A program made the position numbers and the translations under genes. Under the pieces are notes generated by a model. The model saw only the letters and a program-made list of their open reading frames with translations, was not told where the DNA came from and searched no databases. Of a stretch of DNA of 39,198 nucleotides, positions 25,387-34,083 are shown piece by piece. Within the stretch, counting starts at the first letter, position 1. Each line of letters starts with the position of its first letter. Source of the stretch: an uncultured Acidaminococcus sp. (GTDB lineage: Bacteria; Bacillota; Negativicutes; Acidaminococcales; Acidaminococcaceae); assembly GCA_900315205.1 (NCBI GenBank), contig OMYF01000017.1, positions 1 through 39,198 of the forward strand. The letters run 5' to 3'.

Positions 25387-25792
25387 ATGATTCCCTCCCA
25401 CTGACATCTTGAAACAACTTCCCGTACGGCCTGCAAAGGATTAAAGACCAGCCTGCCTCCGGCATCCGGAAAGCCGAAACGGGGCGGGCGGAACAAAAGA
25501 CAGGGCAGAACGCTGCCGTGCCGGACCGGCAGTCCACTTTCTGCAGGAACACCCTTTTTCCGGGCAGAGCTGTCCGCACGCACTGCTTCTCCTGCCGGGA
25601 TTTCTCTCCGTGAAACCTTTGCATCCGCTTTTTGTTAAAAAAAACGTCCGGGTCTGCTTCTTCTAAGGCCTACGAAGCAGACCGGACGTACCCGGCGGTA
25701 ACTATTGACGAAACCATTTTATCTGATTTTCCCTGTTTTGGCAAGGCGGACGGGATCCATCCGCCTCGAGCGTGACTGCAGGCAGGGCGGCA
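25387..25792. other. Intergenic region upstream of gdx
   Basis: 406 bp without a gene. It holds the rsmI-operon terminator (25637-25689) and GC-rich DNA with short CCGG-type stems up to the gdx ribosome site. No clear promoter for gdx is seen. Confidence 0.5.
25637..25689 (-). terminator. Terminator of the rsmI operon
   Basis: Minus strand: ACGTCCGG-TCTGCTTC (25689-25674) pairs with GAAGCAGA-C-CCGGACGT (25660-25644) with one bulge, followed by a run of eight T. About 100 bp after the rsmI stop. Confidence 0.88.
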
Positions 25793-26632
25793 TCAGCTTT
25801 CCTGTTCCCTGACCAGCCGGTTGTACAGTTCCCGTTTGGGCACCTGGCAGTCCCTGGCCACCCGGGCCAGAGCTTCTTTCTTGTCCACACCCTGCGCCAT
25901 CAGAGCCTTGACCGCGTCGAGCGGATCACCCTGGGGCTCTTTTTTTTCGGGTTTTCCTCGTTCCACGACAAGCACGAATTCGCCCCGCGGCTGGTTTTCC
26001 AGCAGATGCTGCCGGCAGGCTGAAATGGTTCCCCGGAAAAACTCCTCATGGAGCTTTGTCAATTCGCGTCCCATGGCCATATTCCGGTCCCCCCACACAG
26101 CTTCCATATCCTGGAGCACTTCCAGGATCCGGTGCGGCGCCTCGTACAGGATCAGTGTCGCCGGGATCGATTTCCATTCTTCCAGTTTTTCCTTCCGGTT
26201 CTTCCGGCTCTTGGGCAGGAACCCGCCAAAGAAAAAAGGCGTGCTCGAAAGGCCCGAAGCCACGAGGGCTGTCAGAGCCGCATTGGCACCCGGCACGGGC
26301 ACAACAGGGATCCCTTCGGCAATGCACTGCCGGGCAATCAGTTCACCCGGATCGGAAATCCCGGGAAATCCGGCATCGGATACCAGGGCAATCGATTTTC
26401 CCTCGCGGAGGCTGGCCAGAAGGACCGGTCCCTGCCTTTCCTTATTGTGTTCATGGTAGCTGATGAGCGTCCCATGGATCCCGAAATGAGTCAGGAGCTG
26501 CCGTGTATGCCGCGTATCCTCTGCAGCGATAAGGTCGGCCTCCTGCAGCATCCGCAGCGCCCGGGGCGTCATATCCTCCAGGTTCCCGATCGGGGTGGCG
26601 CACAGATACAATGTACCGCAGCCTTCAGTCAT
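25793..26632 (-). CDS. rsmI: 16S rRNA (cytidine1402-2'-O)-methyltransferase
   Basis: 279 aa. SAM-dependent methyltransferase of the tetrapyrrole-methylase fold, acting on the 30S decoding centre. Signature segments: LYLCATPIGNLEDMTPRAL at the N-terminus, AAEDTRHTRQLL, SYHEHN, LVSDAGFPGISDPG and VPVPGANAALTALVASGL, FFFGGFLP, and LYEAPHRILEVL. The C-terminal HTH-like RsmI domain is present (PLDAVKALMAQG to KRELYNRLV). ATG 26632 is seven bases after AAAGGAG and overlaps the end of trmN6 by 8 bases. Last gene of the operon. Confidence 0.94.
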   Translation of the reverse strand: MTEGCGTLYLCATPIGNLEDMTPRALRMLQEADLIAAEDTRHTRQLLTHFGIHGTLISYHEHNKERQGPVLLASLREGKSIALVSDAGFPGISDPGELIARQCIAEGIPVVPVPGANAALTALVASGLSSTPFFFGGFLPKSRKNRKEKLEEWKSIPATLILYEAPHRILEVLQDMEAVWGDRNMAMGRELTKLHEEFFRGTISACRQHLLENQPRGEFVLVVERGKPEKKEPQGDPLDAVKALMAQGVDKKEALARVARDCQVPKRELYNRLVREQES

Positions 26633-27362
26633 GGCCATGCTCCTTTCCATAATAATATTCCAGCGTCTGCCGGGAATAGGATCCGTCAGGGTTATACATC
26701 ACAAGGGGCGGCAGTACTTCCAGCCCCGGATGGCCGCCCTTTGTAAATTCCGCAAGGAAGATCCATGCCGGCCGGTCGCTGCGGGCATGGACCCACTGCA
26801 GCCGCTTCAGCTCCAGCTGACAGGCCATTCCCAGCTTTACAGCATCCGTAAAGCGCTCCGGGATCTGGACGAGGGCAAAACGGCCCCTTGTCTTCAGCGC
26901 AAAGGACGCAGCCCGGAAAAAATCCTCCAGCGTCGTCCCGGTTTCATGACAGGCTTCCGTCCCCACCTGCCGGCGGCGTCCGCCCACCCGGTACGGGGGA
27001 TTGGCGAGGACAAGGTCGAAGCTCTCGCTGCGGAAAAGCTCCCTGTAGTTCCGGATGTCGGCACAGCGCGCCTCTACGCGTTCCTCCAGCCGGTTCTCCC
27101 GCAGGCTCTCCTGCAGCAGCGCCACCACATGGGGATTGATATCGACAGAAAGGACCTGCGAGGCTCCTCGGCTTGCCATGAGGAGGCTCACAGCGCCGGT
27201 GCCGCACCCCAGTTCCAGGACACGCGCCTTTGTCACCAGATGGGGAAAGGCTGCCAGGAACACGGCATCCGTCGTAAAACAGAATTCCTGCCGGTCCTGC
27301 CAGATTTTCAGCCGGCCGCCGGGCAGACAGTCCAGTCTTTTGCCAGCGCTGTCCTCATTCAT
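26625..27362 (-). CDS. trmN6: tRNA1(Val) (adenine37-N6)-methyltransferase-like (YabB/YfiC)
   Basis: 245 aa. Rossmann methyltransferase with SAM motif VLELGCGTGAVSLLMA (about residues 47-62), acidic SVDINPHVV, and the N6-adenine catalytic motif LANPPYRVGG (about 118-127). The start GRLKIWQDRQEFCFTTDAVFLAAF is typical of the YfiC group. ATG 27362 overlaps the yaaT stop (ATGAATGA, 8 bases), and its own end overlaps rsmI. In B. subtilis yabB lies between yabA and rsmI; yabA and the GIY-YIG gene are missing here. Confidence 0.88.
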   Translation of the reverse strand: MNEDSAGKRLDCLPGGRLKIWQDRQEFCFTTDAVFLAAFPHLVTKARVLELGCGTGAVSLLMASRGASQVLSVDINPHVVALLQESLRENRLEERVEARCADIRNYRELFRSESFDLVLANPPYRVGGRRRQVGTEACHETGTTLEDFFRAASFALKTRGRFALVQIPERFTDAVKLGMACQLELKRLQWVHARSDRPAWIFLAEFTKGGHPGLEVLPPLVMYNPDGSYSRQTLEYYYGKEHGHD

Positions 27363-28191
27363 GGGTCCGGGCGACTTCCACAATTTCATTCCAGCTGACG
27401 CTCACACGGGTCCCCGGAGAAAGTTCCACCGTCACCGTCTGGTCGCGGCGGCTCACATTCATGACCATCCCTTCGCCGGAAGGCGTTACGACTTTCATAC
27501 CCGGTTTCGGTACGAGGGCCGGTTCTTTTTTCTTGTTTTTCTTCTTATTTCCGCAGTACATGTCACTTTCGTACTTCAGGCAGCACAGGAGCCGTCCGCA
27601 GATACCGGAAATCTTCGTCGGATTGAGGGACAGGTTCTGTTCCTTGGCCATCCGGATCGAAACAGGCTCGAAATCGCCCAGGAAGGTGGCGCAGCAGAGC
27701 GGCCGGCCGCAGCAGCCGATCCCGCCGAGCATCTTGGCTTCATCGCGCACACCGATCTGCCGCAGTTCGATGCGCGTCCGGAAGATGGCAGCCAGATCCT
27801 TGACGAGGCCGCGGAAATCGATCCGGCCGTCCGCCGTGAAATAAAAGATGATCCGGCCGGCATCCAGGGTATATTCCACATTGACAAGATGCATCTCCAG
27901 GCCCCGGGCCGCGATCTTCTTCTCACAGATGGCAAAGGCTTCTTTCTCCTTGCGGTGGTTTTCCTCGACCCTGCGGGCATCGGCCTCGGTCGCCTTGCGG
28001 ATGACACTCTTGAGCGGCGAAACGACCTCGGACTCATCGACTTCCTGACGGCCCAGCACGACTTCACCGTACTCGATGCCGCGGGCCGTCTCCACGACAG
28101 CATGGTCACCCTTTTCGAGCTCGAATTTTCCCGGTGAAAAATAATAGATTTTTCCGGCTCTCTTGAACCGGATCCCTATAATAGAAACCAC
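27355..28191 (-). CDS. yaaT: PSP1-domain protein YaaT (RicT-like)
   Basis: 278 aa. The PSP1 domain occupies the central part, with the Cys-rich stretch GGIGCCGRPLCCATFLGDF and ISGICGRLLCCLKYE (about residues 156-207). In B. subtilis RicT works with RicA and RicF to promote mRNA processing by RNase Y and carries Fe-S ligands in such Cys. The partner genes are not in this window. A Lys-rich linker (CGNKKKNKKKEP) precedes a C-terminal beta domain. The start is GTG 28191, one base after the holB stop, with AAGGAG upstream. Confidence 0.92.
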   Translation of the reverse strand: MVSIIGIRFKRAGKIYYFSPGKFELEKGDHAVVETARGIEYGEVVLGRQEVDESEVVSPLKSVIRKATEADARRVEENHRKEKEAFAICEKKIAARGLEMHLVNVEYTLDAGRIIFYFTADGRIDFRGLVKDLAAIFRTRIELRQIGVRDEAKMLGGIGCCGRPLCCATFLGDFEPVSIRMAKEQNLSLNPTKISGICGRLLCCLKYESDMYCGNKKKNKKKEPALVPKPGMKVVTPSGEGMVMNVSRRDQTVTVELSPGTRVSVSWNEIVEVARTHE

Positions 28192-28192
28192 T

Positions 28193-29245
28193 TCAATTCT
28201 CCTTGTCAGTTCTCTTTATTTCCAGGAACAGGGACGTCAGGATCATTTCCCCGGCGATGTAGGACTGCAGTCCCTGCCAGTATTCTTCAGCAATATCGTA
28301 CGCCCTTCGCAGCCGCCGGTCGGACCAGCTGCGGAAACATTCCGCCACCCGCCCGGCGATATCCTTGTGATAGAGGGACAGCTGAGGATCACAGCGCATC
28401 AGCCCGTCCCGCAGCAAGAGGAGCAGCATTTCCACACAGGTCGACGCGTCGCTGCGGGAAATCTTCGGCAGCCAGTCGAGACCGGCAAGCCGCAGCATCA
28501 GGGACTCTCGGTCGATCTGCTCCAGGAGGGTCAGGACCCGTTCCCGCCACACGAGGGCGTCAGCCGCGGCAAGACGCATAGCCTGTCCGGGGGATCCGTC
28601 CGCCAGCGAAGCGAGGACGGCGCCGTCGGGCACGCCGTTTTTTGCCATGACTTCTGCCGTTTCTGCTTCCGTCAGCGGATGGAAGCGCAGTGCCATCACC
28701 CGCGACTGGATCGTCGGCAGCATCAGGCTCTTATTTGCGGCAATGAGGATGAAAAGCCAGTAAGAAGGCGGTTCCTCCAGCAGTTTCAGGAAAGCATTGG
28801 CCGCGGCTTGATTCAGTTTGTCCGCCCCTTCGATGAGGCAGACCTTGTAATGGGAAAGGGTGGGCGCAAAGGTGGCCTGGGCGGCGACGTTCTTGATCTG
28901 ATCGATGCGGATCTGATCACTGCCAGCCACGGGTTTCACATACAGGAAATCAAAGTGGCCGGTCTTGCAGTTCATCTGGTCATCCAGGCTTTCTTTTTCC
29001 CCGGCTTCCTTTTTCTGCTCCAGGGCCTCCACAGCAAGATCGAAGCGGCGGCAGCTCGGGCAGCCGCAGTGATCTGCCAGAGGGTCACGCAGACAGAGGA
29101 AACTCCTGGCAAACTCCAGGGCCAGCGTCCGTTTGCCGATGCCCTCGGGTCCGTAGAAAAGCAGGGACGGGGTCTTTCTTTCTCCCTGCAGCATGGAACG
29201 CAGAAAGGCCTTGTTTTCCTGATGTCCGAGTACCCTGTCCCACAT
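28193..29245 (-). CDS. holB: DNA polymerase III delta-prime subunit
   Basis: 350 aa, clamp-loader AAA+ subunit. N-terminus WDRVLGHQENKAFL, then a P-loop-like GPEGIGKRTLA (about residues 32-42). Zinc ligands are Cys51, Cys60, Cys62 and Cys65 (CGCPSC). The sensor region shows KVCLIEGADKLNQAAANAFLKLLEEPP, the SRC-like motif being SRVMALRF. The delta-prime subunit usually does not hydrolyse ATP; here the P-loop is fairly intact. ATG 29245 follows AAGGGA. Follows tmk after a 144-bp gap that shows no gene; yaaQ and yaaR of Bacillus are absent. Confidence 0.92.
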   Translation of the reverse strand: MWDRVLGHQENKAFLRSMLQGERKTPSLLFYGPEGIGKRTLALEFARSFLCLRDPLADHCGCPSCRRFDLAVEALEQKKEAGEKESLDDQMNCKTGHFDFLYVKPVAGSDQIRIDQIKNVAAQATFAPTLSHYKVCLIEGADKLNQAAANAFLKLLEEPPSYWLFILIAANKSLMLPTIQSRVMALRFHPLTEAETAEVMAKNGVPDGAVLASLADGSPGQAMRLAAADALVWRERVLTLLEQIDRESLMLRLAGLDWLPKISRSDASTCVEMLLLLLRDGLMRCDPQLSLYHKDIAGRVAECFRSWSDRRLRRAYDIAEEYWQGLQSYIAGEMILTSLFLEIKRTDKEN

Positions 29246-29389
29246 GGCGATTTCCCTTCAATAAATAATAATTAAAATGATAAGCAGCGGGATTCCCGGA
29301 GAGCCGCTTCTGTCGGCAGACGTCCCGGTGCATCCGCACTGTCCCTGCCCTCAAGGCTTTTCAGACAGGCCGTAATCAGCATACCTTAT

Positions 29390-30004
29390 TTAGACAAATT
29401 TTTCCACTTTTTTTACGATGGCCCGCGTCACTTCTGCCTCGCTGGCCGTGGCGTCCAGCACTGCGATCCGTTCCGGTTCCTGCCCGGCGAGCAGGAGATA
29501 GCCTTCGCGGATCCTCTGCTGGAAAGCCAGGCCGGCTGCTTCGAATTTATCACTGACGCCGCGCGCCCGGCGCCGCGGCAGGAAAGCTTCGGGCGAACCG
29601 TCGAACAGGAAGGTCAGGTCCGGTTCGAGCTTTTCCGTGGCAAAGGCATTGAGTCGGCGCAGCACATCCAGTGACAGGCCGCCGATCACGCCCTGATAAA
29701 CGAGCATGGAATCACTGAAGCGGTCGCAGATGACGACTCTGCCTGCGGCGAGAGCCGGCCGGATGACTTTTTCCACATGATCCGCCCGGGCCGCCAGATG
29801 GAGCAGGCTCTCCGTGATCTTGCTCACGGGCAGATGCGGATCGAGAGCCAGGTCCCGCAGCGTCTCCGCCAGAGATGTACCGCCCGGTTCCCGTGTCGTC
29901 ACGACTTTCCGTCCGTGTTTTTGAAAATATTCAGCCAGATGGCGGGCCTGGGTTGTCTTGCCGCTTCCGTCCGGCCCTTCCAGTGTGATGAATATACCCT
30001 TCAT
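29390..30004 (-). CDS. tmk: Thymidylate kinase
   Basis: 204 aa. Phosphorylates dTMP to dTDP. The P-loop is ITLEGPDGSGKTTQ (about residues 6-19), the TREPGGT loop follows (about 37-43), and CDRFSDSMLVYQG contains the DR(Y/F) motif with substrate contacts. LID arginines appear in RRRARGVSDKFE. Its ATG overlaps the stop of the upstream decarboxylase by 4 bases. Confidence 0.95.
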   Translation of the reverse strand: MKGIFITLEGPDGSGKTTQARHLAEYFQKHGRKVVTTREPGGTSLAETLRDLALDPHLPVSKITESLLHLAARADHVEKVIRPALAAGRVVICDRFSDSMLVYQGVIGGLSLDVLRRLNAFATEKLEPDLTFLFDGSPEAFLPRRRARGVSDKFEAAGLAFQQRIREGYLLLAGQEPERIAVLDATASEAEVTRAIVKKVEKFV

Positions 30005-31446
30005 GGTCCAATCACCTCAATTGTCTGCAGCAGGCTGTCGCGGGGGCCGCTCACGTTGAGCTTCCGCGCCTGCATCTGACGGCAGTACCGGATCAGGCTG
30101 CTGTCGATTTCTTCTCCCGGCATGATGAGCGGAATCCCCGGCGGATAGAAACTGATGCTTTCTCCGCAGATCCTGCCGGCAGCCGCTTCAAAGGGCACGG
30201 CCTGACGGCTGGCAAAAAAAGCTTCCCGCGGCAGCATCCGCTGGACCGGCAGGGTCCGGTAGGGCTTAGCCGGTTCCAGCTGCCGTCCGGTCTTTCTTCC
30301 GGCCTGGAGCGTGTCCCGGATCACAGCCGAGACAGCGGCAAATTCGTCATTGGCATCCGCATAGGTCACAAGGAAAAGGACATGGTCCTCATCCGCAAGC
30401 TCCACGGCAATGCCCGCTGCCCGCAGAAGATCCGCCGCTTCCATTCCCGTAAGGCCGAGAGGGCTTGTCAGGATGGTCACTTTGCCCCCATCGACGGCTC
30501 TGACGCCGCCCTTGCCGACAAGTTCATCCTCCAGGACGGGGAGTCCCGGGACGGACCGGAGCGCCCGGCGCAGCACAGCCGCTGCCGCAAGCGATGCCTC
30601 AGCCATGGCTCTGCCTTTGGCAGCCAGCTGGGCCCGCGCCGCGTCAAGAGAACCCATCAAAAGGTAATTCGGGCTTGTCGTCGTCACCGTGCTCATGGCT
30701 GCTTCCATGCGCTCCGGCCGAATCCGGCGGTAGGAGACCTGCAGCAGGGAACACTGCGTCAGGGCTCCAGTGATCTTATGGGTACTCTGGGCTGCCGCGT
30801 CGGCGCCGCATGCCATGGCGCTCGGCGGAAGCGCATCTGAAAACCCCAGATGGGGCCCATGCGCTTCATCCACCAGAAGCAGCGCCCCATGAGCATGGGC
30901 GATGCCGGCAATGGCCTCCGTATCAGCTGCCAGGCCGAAATAATTCGGCGTCGTCAGGAACACGGCTTTGATGGATGGATCCCGGTCAAGGGCTTCTTCC
31001 ACCTGCCGCGGCGTAATCTGCAGTGCCAGGCGCCAGGTGTCATCCCAGGCCGGGAGCAGGTAAACCGGCTGCAGCCCTGCCAGGATCAGGCCGCCCAGGA
31101 CGGATTTATGGCTGTTGCGCGGCACCAGGATCCTGTCGCCGGGACGGAGCGCACCAAGGAGCATGCCATGGATGACACCGCTCGTGCCATTGACGCCGAA
31201 AAAGCAGCGGTCCGCTCCGTAGAGCTCTGCCGCCATCGTTTCCGCATCACGGAGACAGCCGGAAGGGTGATGGATATCATCCAGTTCAGCCATCAGCGAC
31301 ACATCTGCTGCCAGAGCCCTGTCACCGAGCAGGTCCTTAAGATCCGGGTCGGCACCGCGGCCGCCTTTGTGCCCCGGTGTATGCATAGGGTATACCCCCG
31401 CCCGCCGGTAGGCTTCCATGGCCTGCAGCAGAGGTTTGATTTCCAT
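30001..31446 (-). CDS. Orn/Lys/Arg decarboxylase family, fold-type I PLP enzyme (YaaO-like)
   Basis: 481 aa, a short form without the wing domain of E. coli CadA/SpeC. Motifs: MHTPGHKGG at the N-terminus, DDIHHPSG, GVNGTSGVIHGML, LVDEAHGPHLGF and the PLP lysine in QSTHKITGALTQ (Lys224). The C-terminal segment SISFYPPGIPLIMPGE is family-typical. It decarboxylates a basic amino acid to a polyamine precursor (agmatine, cadaverine or putrescine); the substrate is not decidable here. Its neighbour tmk matches B. subtilis yaaO-tmk. ATG 31446 follows GAAGGAGGAAG. First gene of the operon. Confidence 0.9.
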   Translation of the reverse strand: MEIKPLLQAMEAYRRAGVYPMHTPGHKGGRGADPDLKDLLGDRALAADVSLMAELDDIHHPSGCLRDAETMAAELYGADRCFFGVNGTSGVIHGMLLGALRPGDRILVPRNSHKSVLGGLILAGLQPVYLLPAWDDTWRLALQITPRQVEEALDRDPSIKAVFLTTPNYFGLAADTEAIAGIAHAHGALLLVDEAHGPHLGFSDALPPSAMACGADAAAQSTHKITGALTQCSLLQVSYRRIRPERMEAAMSTVTTTSPNYLLMGSLDAARAQLAAKGRAMAEASLAAAAVLRRALRSVPGLPVLEDELVGKGGVRAVDGGKVTILTSPLGLTGMEAADLLRAAGIAVELADEDHVLFLVTYADANDEFAAVSAVIRDTLQAGRKTGRQLEPAKPYRTLPVQRMLPREAFFASRQAVPFEAAAGRICGESISFYPPGIPLIMPGEEIDSSLIRYCRQMQARKLNVSGPRDSLLQTIEVIGP

Positions 31447-31599
31447 AGCCTTCCTCCTTCAAGATAGTATTTTATTTTAACATAATTCCCGCAAAATCAG
31501 AAGCAGCGGTCCTTTGCTGCAAACTGAAAAGAGAACCCGCAGGCGCGGAAGACTTCTGTCTCACAGGATCTTTCCGCACCACACAGGTTCTGTACCCGC

Positions 31600-32910
31600 T
31601 CAGTGATCTTCGTCCCAGGCGTTGATCAGGACCGGTTCACTTTCCAGGAGCGCCAGCTGCTGCGGCGTCAGATGGCTGCGGTGGATGACCGCTTCATAGA
31701 CATAGTCCCTGAAATAGGGTTCTGAGCAGACGAAATATCCGCTGCTGCCCACATCTTTCCCCCAGGAGTTTTCAATCTTCCAGCGGTCCGGCTTTCCCAT
31801 CCCGTCAAAGTGGACGCCCGTCAAAAGGACGGCATGCGAGGCAGAACTGCTGTTGTATTCCAGCCGCCGGCCTTTTGGCATCTCTGTGGAAAATCCGCCG
31901 AGGAGCGCTTCGTTCCTGACGCTCTGAGGGTCCCAGACACCCTCCTTGCGGGCAATGAAGGCACCGGCATCACAGGCGATCCAGACGGGATCTCCGGCCT
32001 GCAGCTGTTTCACGCACAGATCTTCCATGGCTTCCTGCGGCAGATTGAGAGCCTTCATGTCACGCCCGGCCATATTCTCCACGCCATGGAACTGGATCAG
32101 GCGGTTCAGGGGATTCTGTTCCGTCGGTTCATTGATGACGGGAATATAGTCCCGCAGGGACACGCCCACATATTTTTCATAGAAGGCCCGCGGCGAGAGG
32201 TGACGTTCCTCATGGAACTTTTTATCTTTATCCTGATAGGCAAAATCAAATTCCGTGACCGGTTCGCCAAAAGCGATGCATTCAGCCTTGTAGATTTCCT
32301 GCAGCATTTCCTGCTTGCGGGGATAGGGATCCTGCCCGGCAAGGACAAGCTCCCGCAGCTCTCTGGCATCTTTGCGGATGAGTCGGTTGACCGTGGCAAG
32401 GAACTGCGCTGTATGGCCGGACTGATACGATTCCGGCTGGACCTGCTTGGGGACCACGCCGTATTTCTCGATGAGGTCCGCCGCCGCGCACCAGTAGCCG
32501 CCGTCCGTGATGCCCCAGAGGATGTACTGCATCTGCTGTCCCTTAAGCGGTTCATGGGCGTGTGCGATGACCATTTCCAGGACATTGTTGGCTTTTTCCA
32601 GTTTGTCGTAAAAGGACAGGAAATTCTGGGAAAGCTCAAAATCCTCAAGACCGCATTTTTCAGCGACCTTTTCCCGCAGGATGTTGAGCGCTGCAAAGAG
32701 CCAGCAGCGGCCGGACTGTTCCTGGGCTGTGATGCCCCGTGTCTTCACTTCCACGGAAAACGCACCCTTGAGCCTGGCGCCTGCCGTGGGCAGATAGGAC
32801 AGCGCCGTCATATCCGTTTTGGCCAGGGCTGCCTGGAGCGTCCTGGCGGATTCGTCCTGTGCATATGCCTGGCGGAACCGGGCAAGCAGTTCCGGAGTCA
32901 TTTCTTTCAT
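31600..32910 (-). CDS. pepC: Aminopeptidase C / bleomycin hydrolase (peptidase C1B)
   Basis: 436 aa, the normal PepC length. Cytosolic papain-like aminopeptidase, self-compartmentalised hexamer in known members. Catalytic residues are visible: Cys69 in QEQSGRCWLFAALN, His359 in SSSASHAVLLTG and Asn381 in KIENSWGKDVG. The C-terminus (PVLINAWDEDH) reaches the active site in the family. I chose ATG 32910 (AAAGGATATCAGT before it); the open frame extends 55 codons upstream through the promoter and is rejected. It would supply amino acids from peptides. Confidence 0.95.
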   Translation of the reverse strand: MKEMTPELLARFRQAYAQDESARTLQAALAKTDMTALSYLPTAGARLKGAFSVEVKTRGITAQEQSGRCWLFAALNILREKVAEKCGLEDFELSQNFLSFYDKLEKANNVLEMVIAHAHEPLKGQQMQYILWGITDGGYWCAAADLIEKYGVVPKQVQPESYQSGHTAQFLATVNRLIRKDARELRELVLAGQDPYPRKQEMLQEIYKAECIAFGEPVTEFDFAYQDKDKKFHEERHLSPRAFYEKYVGVSLRDYIPVINEPTEQNPLNRLIQFHGVENMAGRDMKALNLPQEAMEDLCVKQLQAGDPVWIACDAGAFIARKEGVWDPQSVRNEALLGGFSTEMPKGRRLEYNSSSASHAVLLTGVHFDGMGKPDRWKIENSWGKDVGSSGYFVCSEPYFRDYVYEAVIHRSHLTPQQLALLESEPVLINAWDEDH

Positions 32911-32965
32911 ACTGATATCCTTTCTTTCTGGACAGAAAAAACAAATTTTCAATTCATACCGTTTA

Positions 32966-32994
32966 ATTATAATATAGAGAGGGGAAAGGTGCAA
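32966..32994 (-). promoter_or_regulatory. Probable pepC promoter
   Basis: Minus strand: TTGCAC (32994-32989), 17-bp spacer, TATAAT (32971-32966), 55 bp before the ATG. A CCGTGCA/TGCACGG hairpin at 33000-33022 lies just upstream. Confidence 0.75.
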
Positions 32995-33049
32995 AGCTGT
33001 CCGTGCAGGAAAACTTTGCACGGGTGCTGTAAAATACCTGTAAAACACC

Positions 33050-33078
33050 TTGTATTTTTCTGCGCCCTTACTCATAAT
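33050..33078 (+). promoter_or_regulatory. Probable promoter of the HAD-IIA gene
   Basis: TTGTAT (33050-33055), 17-bp spacer, CATAAT (33073-33078), 27 bp before the start codon. Confidence 0.55.
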
Positions 33079-33104
33079 GGAATCATGATCACGGAGGTGC
33101 AGCT

Positions 33105-33917
33105 ATGCGAGATCTTGAAATCATCCGCAGAAAATCGGGTTTCATCAGCGATATGGACGGCGTCATCTACCACGGTTCCACCCTGCTTCCGGGCGTGGCC
33201 AGGTTCGTGGAATGGCTCCGGAAAGAAAAGAAGCAGTTCCTGTTCCTGACCAATGCCAGCGACCGGACTCCCCTGGAACTACACGCCAAGCTCCTTGCCA
33301 TGGGCATCGACATCGATGTCTGCCACTTTTATACAAGTGCCCTGGCGACGGCACAGTTCCTGAAGACCCAGGCCCCGGGCTGCAGTGCCTATGTCATCGG
33401 CGCCCACGGGCTGCTGAACGCGCTCTACGACGTGGGGATCCCCTTCAACGACGTCAATCCCGATTATGTCGTCGTGGGAGAAACGACGGGCTACAATTAT
33501 GAAATGATCATCAAGGCAACGGAGCTCATCAACAAGGGGGCCAAACTGATCGCCACCAACTCCGACCTGACCGGACCGAGCGACCGCGGGATCATCCCTG
33601 CCTGCCGTGCTCTGGTGGCTCCCATCGAGCTGGCCACGGACAGGCAGGCCTATTTCATCGGCAAGCCGAATCCTCTCATGATGCGGACGGGGCTGAAGAA
33701 ACTGGGTGTCCATTCCGAAGACGCCGTCATGATCGGCGACCGCATGGATACGGACATCATTGCCGGCATCGAAAGCGGCCTGGAGACCGTCCTCGTCCTG
33801 ACCGGCGTCACGACGAAGGAAAACATGAAGCACTTCTCCTACTGTCCTCATTACATCCTGGATGGGATCGGAGAAATCGTACCGGACAACAGGGAATGCC
33901 CGCAGAAAAAAGAATAG
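33105..33917 (+). CDS. HAD-IIA family phosphatase, NagD-like
   Basis: 270 aa. HAD superfamily with a C2-type cap. Nucleophile motif ISDMDGVIYHG (Asp16, Asp18), motif II FLTNAS (about residues 47-52), the Lys region GKPNPLMM (about 188-195), and motif IV MIGDRMDTDIIAG (about 209-221). NagD-type enzymes dephosphorylate nucleotides or sugar phosphates; the substrate is unknown here. ATG 33105 follows GGAGGTG. Divergent from pepC and followed by a terminator about 40 bp downstream, so monocistronic. Confidence 0.88.
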   Translation: MRDLEIIRRKSGFISDMDGVIYHGSTLLPGVARFVEWLRKEKKQFLFLTNASDRTPLELHAKLLAMGIDIDVCHFYTSALATAQFLKTQAPGCSAYVIGAHGLLNALYDVGIPFNDVNPDYVVVGETTGYNYEMIIKATELINKGAKLIATNSDLTGPSDRGIIPACRALVAPIELATDRQAYFIGKPNPLMMRTGLKKLGVHSEDAVMIGDRMDTDIIAGIESGLETVLVLTGVTTKENMKHFSYCPHYILDGIGEIVPDNRECPQKKE

Positions 33918-33955
33918 AAGCTTCCTGTCCGGCCAGTTCTCTGCAGATACAGAAA

Positions 33956-34008
33956 GGTCCGAGCCCCCTGGTGTACATATCATACGCCAAAGGGCCCGGA
34001 CCCTTTTT
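33956..34008 (+). terminator. Terminator of the HAD-IIA gene
   Basis: GGTCCG-A-GCCC pairs with GGGC-C-CGGACC (33956-33966 with 33992-34002), an inner stem GGTGTA/TACGCC, then CTTTTTGA. Confidence 0.8.
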
Positions 34009-34083
34009 GATACAGCCGCTTACGCAGAAAAAACCGGTGGACAGAAACAGAAGATCCGGAGATCCATCCGCTGCGTCCGGCCG

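Noticed and set aside
25387..25740. A guanidine riboswitch upstream of the Gdx-type exporter
   Set aside because: I looked for ykkC-type conserved blocks, paired ACGR hairpin loops and the guanidine-III pseudoknot. The only strong structure (25637-25689) is a terminator with eight T, best assigned to rsmI. One CCGG-GTACGT-CCGG loop does not meet the ACGR pattern. A covariance search (RF00442, RF01068, RF01763) would settle it.
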